Positions 56,021 to 60,000 of a DNA stretch of 60,000 nucleotides are shown piece by piece; the stretch's first letter is position 1; each line of letters begins with the position of its first letter. A program made the position numbers and the translations under genes. The notes under the pieces are model-generated. The model saw nothing but the letters and a program-made list of their open reading frames with translations, was not told where the DNA came from and searched no databases. Source of the DNA: Glandiceps talaboti (lineage: Eukaryota; Hemichordata; Enteropneusta; Spengelidae); the NCBI RefSeq assembly GCF_964340395.1, contig NC_135566.1, positions 10,976,501-11,036,500 on the forward strand. Reading direction: 5' to 3'.

Positions 56021-58020
56021 TGACATCGTCATACATTGATCTTTTTTTTTCAATACCTGTCATATATGTTACATTCTATCAAGTACATATGCACGTCACT
56101 TCATTTGATGATTGTGCATGTTAGAACCAAAGAACAGCCATTTTTGCATAGCATGTGTTCAAATAGGGATTCTGAAACAGTTTCAAATCCCAATGTGAAT
56201 CTGAAGCTAGTTAACAGTCAATAGCCTGCAATCCACTTTTAATGCTCAAATTAATAGGTATAAATCATACTTTTATGAAGTATTTTTGTTGATTTGATCA
56301 AGGTTTTAGGTATGACTAAATTGTTGTGAAATGTTCGATCTTTGAATATGGTATGGAATACCCCTTTTGTATAGTTAATTGAAATCAATGGGAGACCTAA
56401 ATAGAGCCTTTACAGGTCTTGAACAGTAATGAAATTTTTACGGTAGTTGCACCAACGTATATACTGTGTATGATCCAAATTTCAAGCCTGGCTTGCTTAT
56501 ATATAAATCTTTCAATATTTTATTAATGATATTTCTCGTCTAAATTGAAATGGCATTTTCAGAGATTGTTAGTACTTGCTGGCTGATTAACTTGATCCTG
56601 TTAGTCCAGTAGATCTGTGCATATCCTGAGGCAAATTTATGCCTCAAATTGTTACACAAGTAATATTTCACCATTATTAAATTTGGTAAACCAGTTTCAT
56701 TTATTGTGAATTTTCCCCAAATATGTCAATATTCTTATTTTGTTTATATTGTATTTTATGTTCTTTGTGTTTATCAAATGAAGATCAGAGTATAGACTCA
56801 AAATAATGTAGGAAAGAACGAGTTAATGTTAATCGTAATTTTACAATCTATGCTCATACTCCAAACTGGGTTTACATGTAGTGCTGATGATGAGTAATCA
56901 GATGACAATGCCGACTCTGTTAACATAGAGTCCATGTTAACAGTCGTTGGTCCACTTGTAGTTAAGCCATTGCGATGAAAAAATATGCATACCAATTCCC
57001 ACAAACACTGTGTGTAATTGCATTACTGGAAGTTTGTACTCAGTCCAGAGTAAATGAAAGCTGAATATCTAGCCAATCTATGAAAACCTTATAAAAATAT
57101 CTCTCTCACATCGTGTATTATTTCCAAATCTCTCAAATTTCAAATCATTCTTCTGAAAACTTGAAGACATTTACAAATTCCTACAAAAGTCAGTGGGGGA
57201 GGGGGTTGTCTTCAATGAAGACTTGTTTCTCTTGTATTCAGTCGGTTTAGTCCATTACATGAACTTATTTCTATCCTGTTGGGATGTATGTCTGTTGTCA
57301 TCATACAATAAGTAAAACCAATAGAAATGAAAAATGTAAAGCAACTCTTTGTATAAGGTTTTGATAGAACTGATTGGTGACATCTCTCAGCTTTATTTTG
57401 TTCAGCAGGTAACCCTTGGTGACTGTCAGTGGAGTTTATTAAAACGTACAAAAACTCAAAATTAAATTAAAATCTATTCAGCATAGAGAGAGACAGTCAC
57501 CAAGATGTTACAAAAGTAGTGAGGCCGTTATCAAGAATGCACAAGTGACCCATAAATGACAAAACTTTGCTAGGAATGACGGTAAAATAAAGTGCATGTA
57601 CATCTCTCTGTACTCATCATCAGACCGGTTGACCCATCAATGTTACAATGTGCCTAGGTATCATACAGTAATTTTACAAATTTCATTGAGTGCATTTTGT
57701 ACTTTAAGCGACAAACTTTAATATTTGGCATATCACTTCATTCATTCATCATTGATTCTTTCTCCATTGTGTGTGTGTGTTACATTAATTGTACATAGCT
57801 GTTTTGTAATGTGTTCATAAGTAGGCTTAGATTATCATTAAAAATGCTTGCAATAAAGTGGACCATTGGTTTGCATAACAGACAAAAATGTGTATTTATT
57901 CAGTGTGTGTGTGTGTGTGTGTGTGTGTACATGTGTGTGTGTATGACAAAAGAATGGAATGCCAGGTGTGACTGTTGAAAATGGCACCTGTTACTATTGA
58001 AGGTGTGAATGGGAAATAAA
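56021..58020. other. Intergenic, nothing recognised
   Basis: AT-rich DNA with a (GT)n microsatellite at about 57905-57940. No coding frame with recognisable similarity on either strand. Confidence 0.55.
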
Positions 58021-58029
58021 TTCAGTCTT

Positions 58030-58235
58030 AACAGTAACCTTATAGTTTCAAGGTACCCACCCTGCTGTTTCTAGTTACCCATAGGGGTGACCCCTACTGT
58101 TTCAAGGTACCCATGGCCCCTCTCTTACTGTTTCAAGGTACCCATGGGGGCCCCCTCTTACTGTTTCAAGGTACCCATGGGGGTCCAGAAAATTCATGTT
58201 TGCAGTTTCATGGTACCCACAGGGTACCTTGAAAC
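58030..58235. repeat. Repeat, about 31-bp unit, 5-6 copies, last unit inverted
   Basis: Units of CTGTTTCAAGGTACCCATGG plus variable Gs and CCCTCTTA. The final block GGGTACCTTGAAAC is the reverse complement of the unit core, so the right end can fold back on the array. Confidence 0.8.
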
Positions 58236-58239
58236 CGTT

Positions 58240-59090
58240 GAATTTTGCTATTGGGGGTCCTTAACTTAAGGATCAGGGTATGGGGTGCATATGGGGAGTA
58301 AAATTCAGCCTCGCTGTTTCAATTTTCTATAAACAAACTACAAATGAACAGAAATGCTAAATAATTTGGCTTTATTGACATCATGGGGAGGAAATCACAC
58401 TTGATTTACATTGTTTTACTGTCTTTACACAGAAGTCTAATAGAATTCAGCTGACAAACAAAAATGTCTCAATTTGATTTATTCACTATTTTAACACTGA
58501 CAGCCCAATCTGTCTACTGTCTACTGTATTTCAATTGATTAAATTGCAAATGGAGTAATGGTAACCACCAAGTCTAGCAGCTATCCATGGCTTCAAATCT
58601 CTTCTCGTGTCTAAAGTTGGGGTGGTGAGATATCTTGAGAATCAAAGTCACCAGATAGCATGTAAACTATCACCCAAAATAAAACAACAGATGATACCAG
58701 GATAAAAACAGTAGACATGAAAATTGGTAAATAAAACAAAATGAGACCTCTGCATCAGGTTACAATCTGATCACAAACATGACAGCATGTTATTAAAAAA
58801 CTCTAGCCCTTCACAACAAAAAACCAGCTTTGTGTGACATTGCTTTGAATCTAAAAAGTTTTCTATATCAACATTACAGCCTGTAAAGGTACAATTGTGC
58901 GTATGTAACTTTTAAGTTTTTATAACAAGAAAAACTTACAAAACAAAATGTAGTGTAATAAAAATAATATTCCATTCATATCATTCCTATGTTTTGCTTC
59001 AAAGTTTTCTACTGTTACCACTCATTTTGTGTACAGTTTTCACACAAATTTTTACAAAGTTCCACTAGAAAGATGACAAAACTAGTATGC
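58240..59090. other. Intergenic, possible 3' region of a minus-strand neighbour
   Basis: AT-rich DNA with a minus-strand AATAAA near 58372. This would suit the 3' UTR of a gene lying to the right, but no coding sequence supports it. Confidence 0.2.
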
Positions 59091-59094
59091 AAAG

Positions 59095-59130
<36 letters not shown>

Positions 59131-59312
59131 TCTGTGTGTCTGTCTTGATCTGTGTTTGTGGATGTGTGTACTGTATGTTTATCTGTGCATGAGCATGTGA
59201 CTGAGTGTTTTTGGTTGTGTAGTCTCTCTGAGTGAGTGAGTGTGTGTGTGTATGTGTATGTATGTATGTATGTATGTATGTATGTGTGTGTGTGTGTGTG
59301 TGTGGGTGAGTG
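59095..59312. repeat. (TG)n and (TGTA)n microsatellites
   Basis: Two TG-rich tracts (about 59095-59130 and 59223-59312) with a degenerate TG-rich segment between them. The minus-strand His-Thr frame is an artefact. Confidence 0.93.
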
Positions 59313-59798
59313 TTTAATATTTCATGATAAGCATACATATAATAGCATACAAGTCACATAAAACATACATGTTAGTGTTTTGATTCAATTTCATAATTTG
59401 ACAGTAGATCACAACTATACAGTTGTATCAAAATATACTTGCTTTAAAAGAAAGGCGATTTCAGTTTTTCACTCATTGAATAACACACTAACAAAAATGT
59501 TCTTAAAAAATTGCCACAGTTCAAAAAGGAAATTAATGACAAGTCAAAGTTAAAGATGGAAGCAAAATGAACAGTCCTGTCAGTTAGTTTTCAATAAAAT
59601 CCACACCAAACATTAATATAATATAAACAATTGAAGGCATTATAACAAGCTGTACATATAAACATAAATCAGACACATTACAATAATATTACATATGGTA
59701 TATCAAGTTTACATACCACATATATTACATGTACAAACAATCTATACAAATAATACCATAATGAGCATACAAACATTTAAACAGAGATATACAGATAC

Positions 59799-60000
59799 CC
59801 CCCTCCCCCCTCTCTCTCTCCCCATATCTCTCCATCTCCCACTCTCCTCCATCTCTCCAACTCTTTCAGAACACACACACACACACATACACACATACAC
59901 ACACACACACATACACACATACATACACACACATACATACACATACACACACATGCACACACACATACATACACATACATACACACATACACATACATAC
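59799..60000. repeat. (CT)n then (CACATA)n microsatellite at the right edge
   Basis: A C/T-rich tract (59799-59870) followed by CA/CATA repeats that run off the window. Confidence 0.95.

Overview
The window is AT-rich animal nuclear DNA. It has long introns with GT-AG boundaries, abundant CATA, CA and CT microsatellites, many minisatellites, and short inverted-repeat transposon remnants. The two complete genes encode vertebrate-like proteins, PHF12 and a single UNC119/UNC119B-type protein. Together with the invertebrate-style repeats this suggests a non-vertebrate bilaterian, possibly an invertebrate deuterostome such as a hemichordate. The species cannot be fixed from the sequence alone.

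Layout, all genes on the + strand. Positions 1-782 hold the last intron and last coding exon (547-782) of an UNC93A-like membrane protein, cut by the window edge. Positions 783-4940 are intergenic and carry a CATA microsatellite directly after the stop codon, a second CATA tract and two inverted-repeat elements (2935-3670 and 3971-4429). A TATA-less candidate promoter with NF-Y-like and NRF1-like sites lies at 4940-5030. PHF12 follows with 14 coding exons between 5374 and 26355 that join in frame to 936 residues. Its intron 2 is 10.6 kb and contains minisatellites and mobile-element remnants. Positions 26356-31150 hold the PHF12 3' UTR and intergenic DNA with two more minisatellites. A ZNF143/THAP11-type promoter motif (31176-31186) precedes UNC119, which has 5 coding exons between 31335 and 52461 and 230 residues. 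Its 15.8 kb intron 1 holds a 41-bp minisatellite, a 2.4 kb element with terminal inverted repeats and a nested foldback, and copies of a hairpin-bearing repeat. Positions 52462-60000 hold the UNC119 3' UTR, a strong CTCF-like motif and simple repeats, with no recognisable gene.

Functionally, PHF12 (Pf1) is a chromatin reader and SIN3 co-repressor subunit. UNC119 is a cytosolic lipid-binding chaperone for myristoylated proteins, and UNC93A is a multi-pass membrane protein. They do not form one pathway; they are neighbours. From memory, PHF12 and UNC119 are also linked in the same relative order and orientation on human 17q11.2, so this looks like an old linkage that is tighter here. No new enzymatic or defence system was found. 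The most unusual content is in the repeats: a 72-bp tandem array in which every unit carries a perfect donor-like core, a recurrent hairpin element that brackets UNC119 exon 2 on both sides, and several well-delimited miniature transposons.
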